A DNA stretch of 64,000 nt from JBBSAT01 sp046351235 (GCA_046351235.1 JAXLYV010000002.1:1-64000), one strand, 5' to 3'; counted from the first letter of the stretch, positions 24,163 through 33,364 are shown. The notes: a model not told the origin generated them from the sequence alone. Numbers and translations: made by a program.

Positions 24163-25758
24163 GAGCAATGCGTGCGCGGTGCGCGCCGGCACGCGCGGCG
24201 CGAGCGCGCGGCGCGCCACGAGCACGGCCAGCACGAGCGTCATCGCGAGCACGGTCTCGGTCGCCGCGTGCCGCACGAGCGGCGAAGGATCGGCGAGCGT
24301 CCACGCGCCGAGCGCGATCGCCGCGAGCGCTCCGAGCGAGGCCGTCGCGATCGACGCCGCGAGCGGTGCGAGGCGCCCGCGGACGTGCCCGAGGAGCCAG
24401 GCCACGAGCGCGACGAGGACCGTCATCGCGACCATGCCGGTGCGGCCCGTCGGCGAGAGACCCGTGCCCTCCACCACGACGAGGGCGGCGACGGCGACCA
24501 CCACGAGATCGTCGATCGCGGAGGATGCGCGCCGCGTCGCAGGACGTGCCGAGGCCAAGCCGGCGCCCACGAGACCGAGCGCGAGCGGGCCCACGGGCTC
24601 CGTGAAGAGCGGCCACGCGAGCGGGCTGGGCGCGCCGCCGTGCGAGAGCACCGCGAGGTCCGCGCTGCCGCGCGCGATGGGCAAGAGGGCGAGCCCCGCC
24701 GCGAGCCCGAGGCCCGTCACGAGCGCGGCCGGGAGCGCGCGCACGGAGCCGCGCGCATCCGCGTAGACGAGCGCCGCGCGGACGCCCGCGAGCGACGACA
24801 CGAGCAGCGGCAGCGCCGGCAGCATCCCGCCGGAGACCGCGCGCAGCACGACGTGCGCCACGACCAAGGTCAGCGCGGCGCGCGCGAGGAACGCCGCGGT
24901 CGGGCGCGTGAGCGCGGCGGCGGGGCGCTGCGTGCCGTGCTCGATCGAGCGCAGCGGCAGCGTGCGCAAGAGCGCCAACCACACGAGCAGCACCGCGAGC
25001 TCGAGCAGGCGCGTGCGGTCGGCCGTGCCCTCGTCGTCGCGGCGCGCCTCGATGCGCCATGCGAGCGATCGCTCGCCTTCGCCGTCGCGCGCCACGATCA
25101 AGCTCGCGTCGGTCACGCCCTCGGCGACGAGAGGCGTGTCTCCCGGAACGAAGATCGCGTGGCCTTCGCCCTCGAGCACGTCGCCGGGCTCGAGCCCGAG
25201 CAAGGCGCCGATGCCCTCGGGCTCCACGCTCGCGAGCGCGAGGCCGTGCTCGCTCTCGAGCGCGAACGTGACGCCGAGCATGCGGTCGAGCGCGCGCGCC
25301 GGCGAGTCGATCGAGCGCGGCGGCACGAAGTCGATCACCACGCCCTCGCGCATGCCGAGCACCGCGCCCGGCAGCTCTCCCCACTGCGCCGCCTCGCGCA
25401 CCTCGACGCGCCCGCGGAACGTCGCGCGCCGGATCTCGTCGCGGAGCATGCGCGGATCGAGCGGCACCTCGATGCGGCTCTCGCTCGCGGCGTGGGCCGT
25501 GAGCTCGCGCGTGATCGACTCGGGCGCTTCGAAGGGGCGAGCCAGCTCGCCGACCAGACGCACGCTCACCTCGTGGTGGATCGCGAACGGGCCGCCCTCG
25601 ATGACGAGCGGATGGCCCGGATCGATCTGCGCCGGGCCCGCCGAGCGCAGCTCGAGCAGCTCGGCCTCGCGCGCCTCCTCACACCCCGCCGCGAGCGCGA
25701 GCGCCAGCGCGAGGAGCGGCAAGAGGAGAAAAGGCAGCCTTCTGCGCCGGTCGGGCAC
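24160..25758 (-). CDS. Lipoprotein with PDZ-like domain and about nine transmembrane helices
   Basis: 532 residues from GTG 25758; an ATG at 25821 would crowd the trxB promoter. The signal peptide ends in lipobox LAAGC. Residues 25-270 are soluble and contain a PDZ-like stretch (LALASVEPEGIGALLGLEPGDVLEG, about 180-205). From about residue 275 there are roughly nine hydrophobic helices to the C-terminus. A lipobox at the start of a polytopic protein is unusual. No family recognised; a membrane sensor or protease-like regulator is possible. The stop codon is part of the structured repeat. Confidence 0.7.
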   Translation of the reverse strand: MPDRRRRLPFLLLPLLALALALAAGCEEAREAELLELRSAGPAQIDPGHPLVIEGGPFAIHHEVSVRLVGELARPFEAPESITRELTAHAASESRIEVPLDPRMLRDEIRRATFRGRVEVREAAQWGELPGAVLGMREGVVIDFVPPRSIDSPARALDRMLGVTFALESEHGLALASVEPEGIGALLGLEPGDVLEGEGHAIFVPGDTPLVAEGVTDASLIVARDGEGERSLAWRIEARRDDEGTADRTRLLELAVLLVWLALLRTLPLRSIEHGTQRPAAALTRPTAAFLARAALTLVVAHVVLRAVSGGMLPALPLLVSSLAGVRAALVYADARGSVRALPAALVTGLGLAAGLALLPIARGSADLAVLSHGGAPSPLAWPLFTEPVGPLALGLVGAGLASARPATRRASSAIDDLVVVAVAALVVVEGTGLSPTGRTGMVAMTVLVALVAWLLGHVRGRLAPLAASIATASLGALAAIALGAWTLADPSPLVRHAATETVLAMTLVLAVLVARRALAPRVPARTAHALL

Positions 25759-25865
25759 CTCTGGAGAATCGGGGCGTCGGGCCCCACGGTCCAGAAACCC
25801 GCCGCCCGCGCTGCTTGCCAAGCCGCCCCACTTGCTCCACGAATCCGCACCTCTGGAGGATGCCC

Positions 25866-26834
25866 ATGAGCTCGGTTCGCAACGTCGTCATCATCGGATC
25901 GGGCCCTGCGGGCCTCACGGCCGCCATCTACGCGGCGCGCGCCAACCTCAAGCCCGTCTGCGTGGAGGGCTTCAGCGTCGGCGGCATCGCGGGCGGCCAG
26001 CTCATGATCACCTCCACGGTCGAGAACTACCCGGGCTTCCCCGAGGGCATCACCGGCCCGGATCTGATGGCGAAGTGGAAGGCCCAGGCCGAGCGCTTCG
26101 GCACCGAGATCGTCTCGAGCGACGTCGTGAAGGTCGACTTCAGCAAGCGCCCGTACAAGGTCGTCTGCGAGGACGGCAAGGAGATCTTCTCGAACGCCGT
26201 CATCATCTCCACGGGCGCCAAGGCCAAGTGGCTGCACGTCCCGGGCGAGAAGGAGCTCGAGAGCAAGGGCGTCAGCGCGTGCGCGACGTGCGACGGCTAC
26301 TTCTTCCGCAACCAGGACGTGTGCGTCGTGGGCGGTGGCGACACGGCGATGGAAGAGGCGCTCTACCTCGCGGGCCTCTGCAAGTCGGTGACGGTGATCC
26401 ACCGCCGCCAGGAGTTCCGTGCCTCGCGCATCATGATCGAGCGCGCGCAGAAGCACCCGAAGATCAAGTGGATGCTCGACTGCGCCGTCACGGCCGTGCG
26501 CTCGCAGGGCGAGGGCCATCAGGAGCAGATCGCGGCGATCGAGGTGCAGAACCTGCGCACTGGCGAGAAGATCGTGCATCCGACGCAGGGCCTCTTCGTC
26601 GCCATCGGCCACGAGCCGAACACGCAGCTCTTCAAGGGGATCCTCGACATGGAGGAGACCGGCTACCTGAAGACGGTGCCGGGCACGACGCGCACGAACA
26701 TCGAGGGCGTGTTCGCTTCGGGCGACGTGCAGGATCACGTCTATCGCCAGGCGGTGACGGCGGCAGGCACGGGCTGCATGGCGGCCATCGAGTGCGAGCG
26801 CTGGCTCGCGGCCAACGACCTGCTCGTCCACTAG
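25866..26834 (+). CDS. trxB: Thioredoxin reductase (NADPH)
   Basis: 322 residues. ATG 25866 was chosen over ATG 25860 because GGAGGA (25855-25860) is 5 nt upstream. FAD-binding GSGPAGLTAA (11-20), redox-active C139-A-T-C142, NADPH motif GGGDTAMEEA, and the C-terminal FAD block ASGDVQD. It transfers electrons from NADPH to thioredoxin in the cytoplasm. It is monocistronic, followed by a hairpin at 26843, and divergent from the PDZ-like membrane lipoprotein gene. Confidence 0.96.
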   Translation: MSSVRNVVIIGSGPAGLTAAIYAARANLKPVCVEGFSVGGIAGGQLMITSTVENYPGFPEGITGPDLMAKWKAQAERFGTEIVSSDVVKVDFSKRPYKVVCEDGKEIFSNAVIISTGAKAKWLHVPGEKELESKGVSACATCDGYFFRNQDVCVVGGGDTAMEEALYLAGLCKSVTVIHRRQEFRASRIMIERAQKHPKIKWMLDCAVTAVRSQGEGHQEQIAAIEVQNLRTGEKIVHPTQGLFVAIGHEPNTQLFKGILDMEETGYLKTVPGTTRTNIEGVFASGDVQDHVYRQAVTAAGTGCMAAIECERWLAANDLLVH

Positions 26835-26842
26835 ATCACCGG

Positions 26843-26865
26843 TCGCGAATCGTGACGATTCGCGA
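26843..26865 (+). terminator. Hairpin after trxB
   Basis: TCGCGAATCG, loop TGA, CGATTCGCGA: a perfect 10-bp stem 9 nt after the trxB stop codon. There is no U tract; it probably acts as a terminator or 3'-end stabiliser. Confidence 0.65.
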
Positions 26866-27004
26866 GGGAGGACGTCCCCGTCCCGACTCGGCAGCCCGAG
26901 TGAATCGCGAAGCAGGGCGTATCGCCAATTGGCTATAGGCCTCGCTTGTCGTCTCCCTCACCCTCCTGTCCGTCGCGACATCCGTCGCGACGCTACATTC
27001 GCGT

Positions 27005-27029
27005 GTGATTCGTGGTGATCACGAATCAC
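27005..27029. repeat. Perfect 10-bp inverted repeat, loop of 5
   Basis: GTGATTCGTG, loop GTGAT, CACGAATCAC. It lies about 290 bp upstream of the HD-GYP gene. It could be an operator or a terminator of an unannotated short transcript. Confidence 0.55.
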
Positions 27030-27321
27030 GATCGCTCACTTAGGCCCCCGCCGCCTTCTCGGTGCGCGGGCACGCGCGCGCTGCGGGGCCCTCTCCGCGA
27101 GGAAGTCGGCGCGAGCGGCGCGGCACGCGAACCGAGCACCGGGCCGAGGTCTCGTCGCCACTACGCCCGGAGCGGACGAGGCCTCGCGATGCTTGACGCC
27201 ACACCCGCCGTCGGATTGACGCTCTGTCCACCGTACCGGTGGATGCAGGCTCGAATCGAGGACGATCCGAGGGCCGGAGGTCGTGACGAGGGCTGGCACG
27301 GCGGCTGCTCTCGATCCGCGC

Positions 27322-28401
27322 ATGACCGACAGCAGTCGCAGCATCTTGATCGTCGACGACGATCCGCTCGTGCTGCGCACGATCGACGTCTCTCTCCGCC
27401 GGCACGGGTTCAGAACGGTGTCGGTACCGAGCCCGCAGGCCGCGCGCGAGGCCCTGGATGCCCAGGAGTTCGACGCGGTCGTCGCGGACCTCAACCTGCC
27501 GTTGGGCGATGGGCGCACGTTCGCGGCAGCGCTCAAGGAAGAGTCGAGCCGACCCGTCGTGCTCGTCACCGGCACGACCGACTTCCGCGAGGTCACGCGC
27601 ATGCTCGGCAGCGCGGCGCCGGACGCGATGATCGCCAAGCCGTTCGCTCCCTCGCAGATCATCGCCGCGGTCGAGCGCGTGCTGGCGGCCCGACACGACA
27701 CCACGGAAGACAACGTGATCGCCTGCGAGATCGCGCAAGGCATGGCCCGCGCCCTCGAGATGCACGAGCGCGAGTCGACCGCGCACGCGCTGCGGACGGC
27801 GCTCTGGACGCAGCTGCTGGCGCAAGAGGCGGGGCTCGATCCCACGGCCTGCTTCTGGGCCGCGCTCGGAGCGCTGGTCCACGACGTCGGTAAGATCGGC
27901 GTTCCGGAGGAGATCTTGAACAAGCCGGGATCGCTCGGGCAGGGCGAGTGGGAGGTGATGAAGCGGCACCCCGACCACGGCGCCGCGCTCCTCGACGTCG
28001 TGCCCCGCCTCGCCCGCGCCAAGGAAGTCGTGCTGCATCATCACGAGTGCTGGAACGGGACGGGATATCCAGACGGCCTCGCGCGCGATGCGATTCCGAT
28101 CGCGGCCCGCGTGTTCGCGATCGTGGACGCCTACGATTCGATGACCAGCGATCGGCCGTATCGCCGCTGCGTGTCGCACGCCGAGGCGTCCGCGCGGATC
28201 GGCAGGGGGGCCGGGGTCCAGTTCGACCCACGTCTGGTGGATGTCTTCCTCGCGATTCCGGCCGCGCGCTGGCTGGGCGTGCGCGACGTCGTGAAGGCTG
28301 GTGCGTCGATCACGTGCGCGGTCGGTGCCGGCGTGGTCGCCCAGCGTGAGGGTCAGGGCAGCGGCGCGAACGGGGCCGCGGAGACGAAGCGCTCGAAGTA
28401 G
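27322..28401 (+). CDS. HD-GYP response regulator (c-di-GMP phosphodiesterase)
   Basis: 359 residues from ATG 27322. The receiver domain (5-120) has acidic pocket DDD at 12-14, phosphoacceptor Asp56 in VADLNLPL, Thr in TGT and Lys106 in AKPF. The HD-GYP domain follows, with HD at 187-188 in VHDVGKIG, His216/His219, HHH at 239-241 and the GTGYPDGL signature at 246-253. It should hydrolyse cyclic di-GMP when phosphorylated by an unlinked histidine kinase. Its last 49 bp overlap the end of the converging lipoprotein gene. Confidence 0.93.
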   Translation: MTDSSRSILIVDDDPLVLRTIDVSLRRHGFRTVSVPSPQAAREALDAQEFDAVVADLNLPLGDGRTFAAALKEESSRPVVLVTGTTDFREVTRMLGSAAPDAMIAKPFAPSQIIAAVERVLAARHDTTEDNVIACEIAQGMARALEMHERESTAHALRTALWTQLLAQEAGLDPTACFWAALGALVHDVGKIGVPEEILNKPGSLGQGEWEVMKRHPDHGAALLDVVPRLARAKEVVLHHHECWNGTGYPDGLARDAIPIAARVFAIVDAYDSMTSDRPYRRCVSHAEASARIGRGAGVQFDPRLVDVFLAIPAARWLGVRDVVKAGASITCAVGAGVVAQREGQGSGANGAAETKRSK

Positions 28402-29438
28402 TACGTCACGACACCGTCGTGGCTGAGCATGCTGTGCTTGATCACGATCGGATGCGCGAACGCGCTCGCATCGAGCGTGGCGGTCGTGTCGTCGAAGAGC
28501 ATCCACTCCGGGTGGCCGAGCGTGTCGAGGCCGCTCTCGATCTCGCCGGCGAGCGCGCGCGAATTCGCATCGGTGCCGCCGCCATCGGTGTAGACGATCG
28601 CGAAGCGCAGCGCGTCCGCGCCCGCCGGATCGAAGCGCGCCAGCTGATCGACGGTGAAGGCCTCGTAGACGGGGATCTCGCCGTAGAGCGAGTCGAAGAG
28701 CATCACCTCGCGCACGCTCGGGAGCTGGCCCCGATCGAGACCGCGCGCGACGGCGGTGTAGCCGCCGGAGTGGCTCGCGAGGACGATCGTGTCGAGGTCG
28801 TCGATCGTGGTCGGGCGGCCGAGCATCGCCGAGAGGTGCGCGTCGAAGAGCTCGTCGAGGAGCGCGCGCAGGCCGCCGTCCTCGGACAGGCGACCCGTCG
28901 CGCCGCTCGCCTGGTCGTAGGCGACCTCGACCGCGATGAGCATCGCGTTCACGTGCGCCGCGTCGAGCTGCTCGACGAGGTGATGGGCGGTGCGCGCGCC
29001 GGCGCCGGGCGTGCACTCGGTGGGCGTGCTGCCGATCGCGTTCTCGACGCAGTTGTGGAAGCCGTGGAAGTAGACGACGGCGCCCTGCGGCGCGCAGGCG
29101 TCGTAGCCGGCGGGCACGTGCACGGCGACGTCGGGATGCCCGTCGCTGGGGAACGCGCCGTGATCGAGGCCGAAGACGAGCGGGCTCGGGAGGGTCACCG
29201 GGCAGCGCATGCCGCCGTCCGGCGTCGTCGCCGCATCGGCCATGCTCGCGTCCACGCGCGCCGCATCGGGCGCGCCGCCGTCGAGATCGAACGCGCGCGC
29301 GTCCTCGTGCCCCGCGTCGTGCTCGCCTCCGGCGATCGCGGTGCTGCAGCCCGCGCCGAGCGCGGCCGCGAGGAGGAGCGAGCCGGAGGAGAAGCGCGCG
29401 GCGGCGTGCACGGGAGCCTGGAGCTTACGTGCGCGCAC
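28353..29438 (-). CDS. Lipoprotein with alpha/beta-hydrolase-like domain
   Basis: 361 residues from ATG 29438. The signal peptide ends in lipobox LGAGC, followed by an Asp/Ala/Gly linker (31-75). The globular part has AVVYFHGFHNC (oxyanion-type HG segment) and a nucleophile-elbow-like ASHSGGYTAVARG, pointing to a serine hydrolase/esterase fold; a C-terminal His (IVIKHSMLSHDG) could complete the triad. It is probably an outer-membrane or surface esterase. The 3' end overlaps the HD-GYP gene tail to tail. Confidence 0.75.
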   Translation of the reverse strand: MRARKLQAPVHAAARFSSGSLLLAAALGAGCSTAIAGGEHDAGHEDARAFDLDGGAPDAARVDASMADAATTPDGGMRCPVTLPSPLVFGLDHGAFPSDGHPDVAVHVPAGYDACAPQGAVVYFHGFHNCVENAIGSTPTECTPGAGARTAHHLVEQLDAAHVNAMLIAVEVAYDQASGATGRLSEDGGLRALLDELFDAHLSAMLGRPTTIDDLDTIVLASHSGGYTAVARGLDRGQLPSVREVMLFDSLYGEIPVYEAFTVDQLARFDPAGADALRFAIVYTDGGGTDANSRALAGEIESGLDTLGHPEWMLFDDTTATLDASAFAHPIVIKHSMLSHDGVVTYYFERFVSAAPFAPLP

Positions 29439-29472
29439 GCCCGAGCGCCCGTCGCGGTGGGCCGCCGCGCCG

Positions 29473-31155
29473 CTACGCTCGCGGGATCGACCGGCCGAAG
29501 TGGAAGAAGTCGTCGGGATCCACGCGCGACTTGATGGCGCGCAGGCGCGGCAGGTTGTCGCCGTAGTACGCGCGCTCCCAGCCCTCGAGCCGGTCGTCGA
29601 TGTAGTTCACGTAGGCGTAGCCGCTCGCGTGCGAGCGCATCGCGTCGTGGAAGCGGTCGAGCCAGGCGAGGTTGGCGGCGACCACGTCGGGCGTGCTGCG
29701 GGCCGCCCAGTGCGTGGAGTACTGCGCGAGGAAGAGCGAGCTGCGGTGGAAGAATGCGGTCGCATCGGGCGCGACACGGTTGATGGCGCCCCCGAGCGCG
29801 TCGAACGCCACGCCTCCCGCGCCGCGCGCGAGGAGCGGATCGGCGCCGCGAGCCTCGACCGAGGCGATCAACGCGGCGATGCCCTCGGCCGAGAGCGGCG
29901 TCGAGAAGAAGTCCGAGTGGCCCACGTGATCGCGGCGCCCGAGCGTGCCCGTGGGCGCGACGCCCGGCAGGTGACACTCGTCGATCGTGCGGTCGGCGCA
30001 GGAGGCCTCGACGAGCATCGTCTCGAGGTAGGTGCCCGTCGCGACGTGCAGCTCGCGCGGCGCGCGGCCGATCGCGCGATCGAGCACGGCGAGGCGCGCG
30101 CGGAGATCGGCCTCGCTGCCCGCGAAGACGCCGGCCATCCCGATGCCGTAGGTGCTGCCCGCGGCGTTGAGGTGGATCTTCGACCAGAGCTCGTCGACCT
30201 CGCTCGGGCCCCAGCCCTGCCACCCGCGCACGACGTCGGCGGCGGCCGCCCAGGGCCAGTTGCACGAGAAGCGCACGAGCGAGCCGATCGGATGCGTGCG
30301 GAACGTGAAGCGCGTGACGACGCCGAAGTTGCCGCCGCCGGCGCCGCGGCTCGCCCAGAAGAGATCGCTCTCCGTGGTCTCGGTGCACTCGCGGATCGTG
30401 CCGTCGGCGGTGACCATCCGGACGGCGGTGATCGAGTCCGAGGTGAGGCCGAGCTTGCGGCCGAGCACACCTTGGCCGCCGCCGAGGGCGAGGCCCGCGA
30501 TGCCGACGCTCGGGCAGGTGCCGCCGGGGATCGCGACGTTGCGGGGGCCGAGCGCCGCGTAGAGCTCGATGAGCTTCACGCCGGCGCCGACGGTCGCGGT
30601 GGAGCTCGCGGCGTCGAAGGTGATGGCGTTCAGGAGACCGACGTCGCAGACGAGCCCCGTGCACGTGGAGTAGCCCGCGTACGAGTGGCCGCCGCAGCGC
30701 GCGGTGAAAGGAAGGGCGTGCGCGCGGGCGAAGGCGATGCACCGCTGCACGTCGGCCTCCGAAGCGCAGTAGGCGATGCCCTGCGGGTGCACGTCGTCGA
30801 AGCGCGGGTCGTAGAGCTGGTGCGCGAGCGCGTACTCGGAGGCGCCGGGCCGCACGAGGCTGCCGTCGAGCGAAGCGGCGAAGGTCTCCCAGTCCGCCGC
30901 CGTCGCCGGTGAGGCCGCAGTCGAAGGGGAAGGCGCGGTCGACGGGGAAGGCGCAGTCGAAGCGGAAGGCGCAGTCGAAGACGGAGGAGCGGCCCCCTCT
31001 CCCGCCGGAGCGGGAGAGGGCTGGGGAGAGGGACTGCGGGTCTGAGGCGGCGCACCGCCACTGCGAGAGGAATCGCCCGCCGCGCCTCCGCACCCCACCC
31101 ACACCGCTGCCGCCGAGCCGACGCCTACGCGCTCGAGGAAGTCCCGCCTCCGCAT
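29473..31155 (-). CDS. Bicovalent FAD-linked oxidase (BBE type), Tat/lipoprotein signal
   Basis: 560 residues from ATG 31155. Twin-arginine-like MRRRDFLERVG with lipobox WVGC (Cys22) implies export. FAD_binding_4 plus C-terminal BBE domain. His157 in GGHSYAG is the 8-alpha-histidyl site, and Cys214 in GGTCPSVG occupies the 6-S-cysteinyl position of bicovalent flavoenzymes such as glucooligosaccharide oxidase. A Pro/Ser/Thr/Ala linker (40-85) is built from a REP-like palindrome (residues 41-54) and an 18-bp repeat (residues 56-80). It probably oxidises a sugar or alcohol in the periplasm, giving hydrogen peroxide. Confidence 0.88.
   Translation of the reverse strand: MRRRDFLERVGVGSAAAVWVGCGGAAGDSSRSGGAPPQTRSPSPQPSPAPAGEGAAPPSSTAPSASTAPSPSTAPSPSTAASPATAADWETFAASLDGSLVRPGASEYALAHQLYDPRFDDVHPQGIAYCASEADVQRCIAFARAHALPFTARCGGHSYAGYSTCTGLVCDVGLLNAITFDAASSTATVGAGVKLIELYAALGPRNVAIPGGTCPSVGIAGLALGGGQGVLGRKLGLTSDSITAVRMVTADGTIRECTETTESDLFWASRGAGGGNFGVVTRFTFRTHPIGSLVRFSCNWPWAAAADVVRGWQGWGPSEVDELWSKIHLNAAGSTYGIGMAGVFAGSEADLRARLAVLDRAIGRAPRELHVATGTYLETMLVEASCADRTIDECHLPGVAPTGTLGRRDHVGHSDFFSTPLSAEGIAALIASVEARGADPLLARGAGGVAFDALGGAINRVAPDATAFFHRSSLFLAQYSTHWAARSTPDVVAANLAWLDRFHDAMRSHASGYAYVNYIDDRLEGWERAYYGDNLPRLRAIKSRVDPDDFFHFGRSIPRA
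30917..30988 (-). repeat. 18-bp tandem repeat within the FAD oxidase gene, four units
   Basis: Units start at 30917, 30935, 30953 and 30971. On the + strand each reads close to GCAGTCGAAGCGGAAGGC. The period is a multiple of 3, so copy-number changes keep the frame; it encodes the STAPSP hexapeptide linker repeat. Confidence 0.85.
30994..31033 (+). repeat. REP-like palindrome, copy 2, inside a coding sequence
   Basis: CCCTCTCCCGC, loop, GCGGGAGAGGG, then CTGGGGAGAGGGA. Same architecture as copies at 92 and 63585. It lies in frame within the FAD oxidase gene and encodes residues 41-54 (SPSPQPSPAPAGEG) of the linker. Confidence 0.8.
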
Positions 31156-31180
31156 CGCGCGATGGTACCCGCTCCGCCGC

Positions 31181-33364
31181 TCACGGGCCGCTCCAGGTGA
31201 TCTCTTCGGCCGTGAAGTTCAGGAAGAACCAGAACCCGCGCGTCGTGCCGTTCATGTCGGCGTCGTCCTCGCTCGCCCCGCCGCCGACGTTGCATCCATC
31301 GGGATGCATCATCACGCTGCGGTTGCCGGCCTGCAGGTGCTCGTACAGCGGATCGCCGCCGACGAGCGGCAGGCTCGCCGGGAGCGTCGCGGCGATCGCG
31401 TCGGCCTCGCTCAAGAAGCCGCGCACCACGCCGCTCACCAGCCGCCGGCTGCTCGGCATCGTGCCGCTGTAGGTCGCGGCGAGCGTCGCGTCGCGCAGCG
31501 GAACGGCGATGCCGCCGATGTCGATCATCAGCATCTCCGGGTCGCTGAGGAAGCACGGGCCGCTCACGGTGTTCACGCCGGGCGTATAGGTCGCCGGCGT
31601 GCCGGCCCGCGTGTTCACCTCGGCCGCGACCGGCGCGAAGCAGGTGCCCGTCGTCGTGTTCGTCACCGACGACATCACGACGTTGGGCGCCGTCGCGTTC
31701 GGCCCGCACGAGTCGGGCGTCGGCGCCTCCATGCAGGCGGCGTTCACGTGGATGTCGGCCGGCGTCGTCGCGGCCGTCGTCGAGAAGGGCCGGAAGAGCG
31801 ACACGAGGTGCAGCGAGTACGTGCCGTTCATCGTGCTCATCGGGTTGAGCGCGTTCGCGAGCAAGGTGTTCACGCTGTCCGCCTGGCACGTCCCGAACAC
31901 GCTCGCGCAGTTGTCGGTGATGTCTTGGCAGTTGCCGATCACGTTGACCGTGATGCGCGGCGAGATCAGGCGCAGCTGCGTGATCCGGAAGCCGGTCGGC
32001 GGCATCGCCGTCTCGGTCGTACAGGTCGCGCTGCAGCCGTCGCCGCTCATGCGGTTGCCGTCGTCGCACTGCTCGGCGGGCGTCGCGCCCGGATCGGTGA
32101 ACCCGTCGCCGCAGCTCGACGCCAGGCACGTGTTGCCGGCGCGGCAGATGTCGCGCGTCGCGGGCATCCCGTCGCGGTCGCACACCGCGCCGACGGCGAG
32201 CGGCGTCCCGGCGCCGCAGCGGCTCATGAGCGTGCCGCCGTTCGTGCACGTCTCGGTGCCGTTGCACGCGTTTCCGTCGCCGCAGTCGGCGGCCACCGTC
32301 GCGGCCGTGCACGTCCACGTGCAGTCACCGTCGCAGCCGTCACCGTTCGCCATGTTCCCGTCGTCACACTGCTCGGTCCCGGTGCGCACGCCGTCGCCGC
32401 AGCCAGCCGTGGTGCACGTGCCGCCGCGGCAGATGCGCGCGCCGCCGCACGAGGTGCCGTCCGTCGCCGGCGTGCCGGCCGCGCATCGGCTCGCCGTCGT
32501 TCCGGGGCTCGTGCACGTCTCGGTGCCGTTGCAGACGTTGCCGTCGCTGCATGCGGCATCGGCGCTGCACGTGAAGGTGCAGTCGGTGTCGCAGCCGTCC
32601 CCGTCGGTCGCGTTCGCGTCGTCGCACTGCTCGACCGCGTCCACGCGGCCGTTGCCGCACCGCTCGACCTGGCACGTCGCGTTGCAGCCGTCGCCGTCCA
32701 CGTGGTTGTGGTCGTCGCACTCTTCGCCCGTGTCCATGACGCCGTTGCCGCAGAGCGTGCTCGTCCGGCAGTCGGCGCTGCACTCGTCGCCCCCCACGGT
32801 GTTGCCGTCGTCGCAGACCTCGCCCGCGCCGACGTCGACGACGCTGTTGCCACAGGTCTCGTCGCTCAGGCAGTCGGCGCTGCAGCCGTCGCCGTTCGCC
32901 GTGTTCCCGTCGTCGCACGCCTCGTCGACGCTGGCGCCGGAGGCCACGGTGTCGACCACGTCGTTGCCACAGCGGTAGTCGGAGTGACAGTCGCCGCGGC
33001 AGGTGTCGCCGTCGGTCGTGTTGCCGTCGTCGCAGAGCTCGCCGACGGTCTGGTCGACGTGGCCGTTGCCGCAGGTCTCGTCGCTCGAGCAGTCGGCGCT
33101 GCAGCCGTCGCCGTCGACGGTGTTGCCGTCGTCGCACACCTCGCCGGTCTGCATGCGGCCGTCGCCGCAGCCCACGCCGGCATCGCTGCCGGGCGCGTCG
33201 ATGCGCGCGCCAGCGTCGCGTGCTCCGTCGAGCACGCTGCCGGTGTCGGCCCCGCCATCGGGGCCCCCGTCGCTTCCGCTTCCCGTCGTGACGTCGCTGC
33301 AACCGCAGCCGACGACGAACGAGGCCCCGAGCGCACCGACGACCACGACGAGACGTGCCCGCAT
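31181..33364 (-). CDS. Lipoprotein with eight DUF4215 Cys-rich repeats
   Basis: 727 residues from ATG 33364, with GGAGGAGAG upstream. Lipobox VVGC near residue 20, then a Gly/Asp linker. Residues 60-440 contain eight repeats of the CDDGNxxxGDGCSxxC type (myxococcus cysteine-rich repeat, DUF4215), several with degenerate CDDHN or CDDAN forms, plus unrelated Cys loops of the CNGTETC type. The C-terminal part (445-727) has an immunoglobulin-like or unknown beta fold with five or more further Cys. It is a predicted surface protein with many disulfides and Asp/Asn loops that could bind calcium. Confidence 0.88.
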   Translation of the reverse strand: MRARLVVVVGALGASFVVGCGCSDVTTGSGSDGGPDGGADTGSVLDGARDAGARIDAPGSDAGVGCGDGRMQTGEVCDDGNTVDGDGCSADCSSDETCGNGHVDQTVGELCDDGNTTDGDTCRGDCHSDYRCGNDVVDTVASGASVDEACDDGNTANGDGCSADCLSDETCGNSVVDVGAGEVCDDGNTVGGDECSADCRTSTLCGNGVMDTGEECDDHNHVDGDGCNATCQVERCGNGRVDAVEQCDDANATDGDGCDTDCTFTCSADAACSDGNVCNGTETCTSPGTTASRCAAGTPATDGTSCGGARICRGGTCTTAGCGDGVRTGTEQCDDGNMANGDGCDGDCTWTCTAATVAADCGDGNACNGTETCTNGGTLMSRCGAGTPLAVGAVCDRDGMPATRDICRAGNTCLASSCGDGFTDPGATPAEQCDDGNRMSGDGCSATCTTETAMPPTGFRITQLRLISPRITVNVIGNCQDITDNCASVFGTCQADSVNTLLANALNPMSTMNGTYSLHLVSLFRPFSTTAATTPADIHVNAACMEAPTPDSCGPNATAPNVVMSSVTNTTTGTCFAPVAAEVNTRAGTPATYTPGVNTVSGPCFLSDPEMLMIDIGGIAVPLRDATLAATYSGTMPSSRRLVSGVVRGFLSEADAIAATLPASLPLVGGDPLYEHLQAGNRSVMMHPDGCNVGGGASEDDADMNGTTRGFWFFLNFTAEEITWSGP

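Larger units (their letters stand above)
26835..27321. other. 487-bp intergenic region rich in palindromes
   Basis: Between trxB and the HD-GYP gene. It contains the trxB hairpin (26843-26865), GCCAATTGGC near 26925, two GTCGCGAC half-palindromes near 26972-26992, and a 10-bp stem at 27005-27029. The right 290 bp show no clear ORF or structure. A small RNA or regulatory leader is possible but not shown. Confidence 0.4.
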
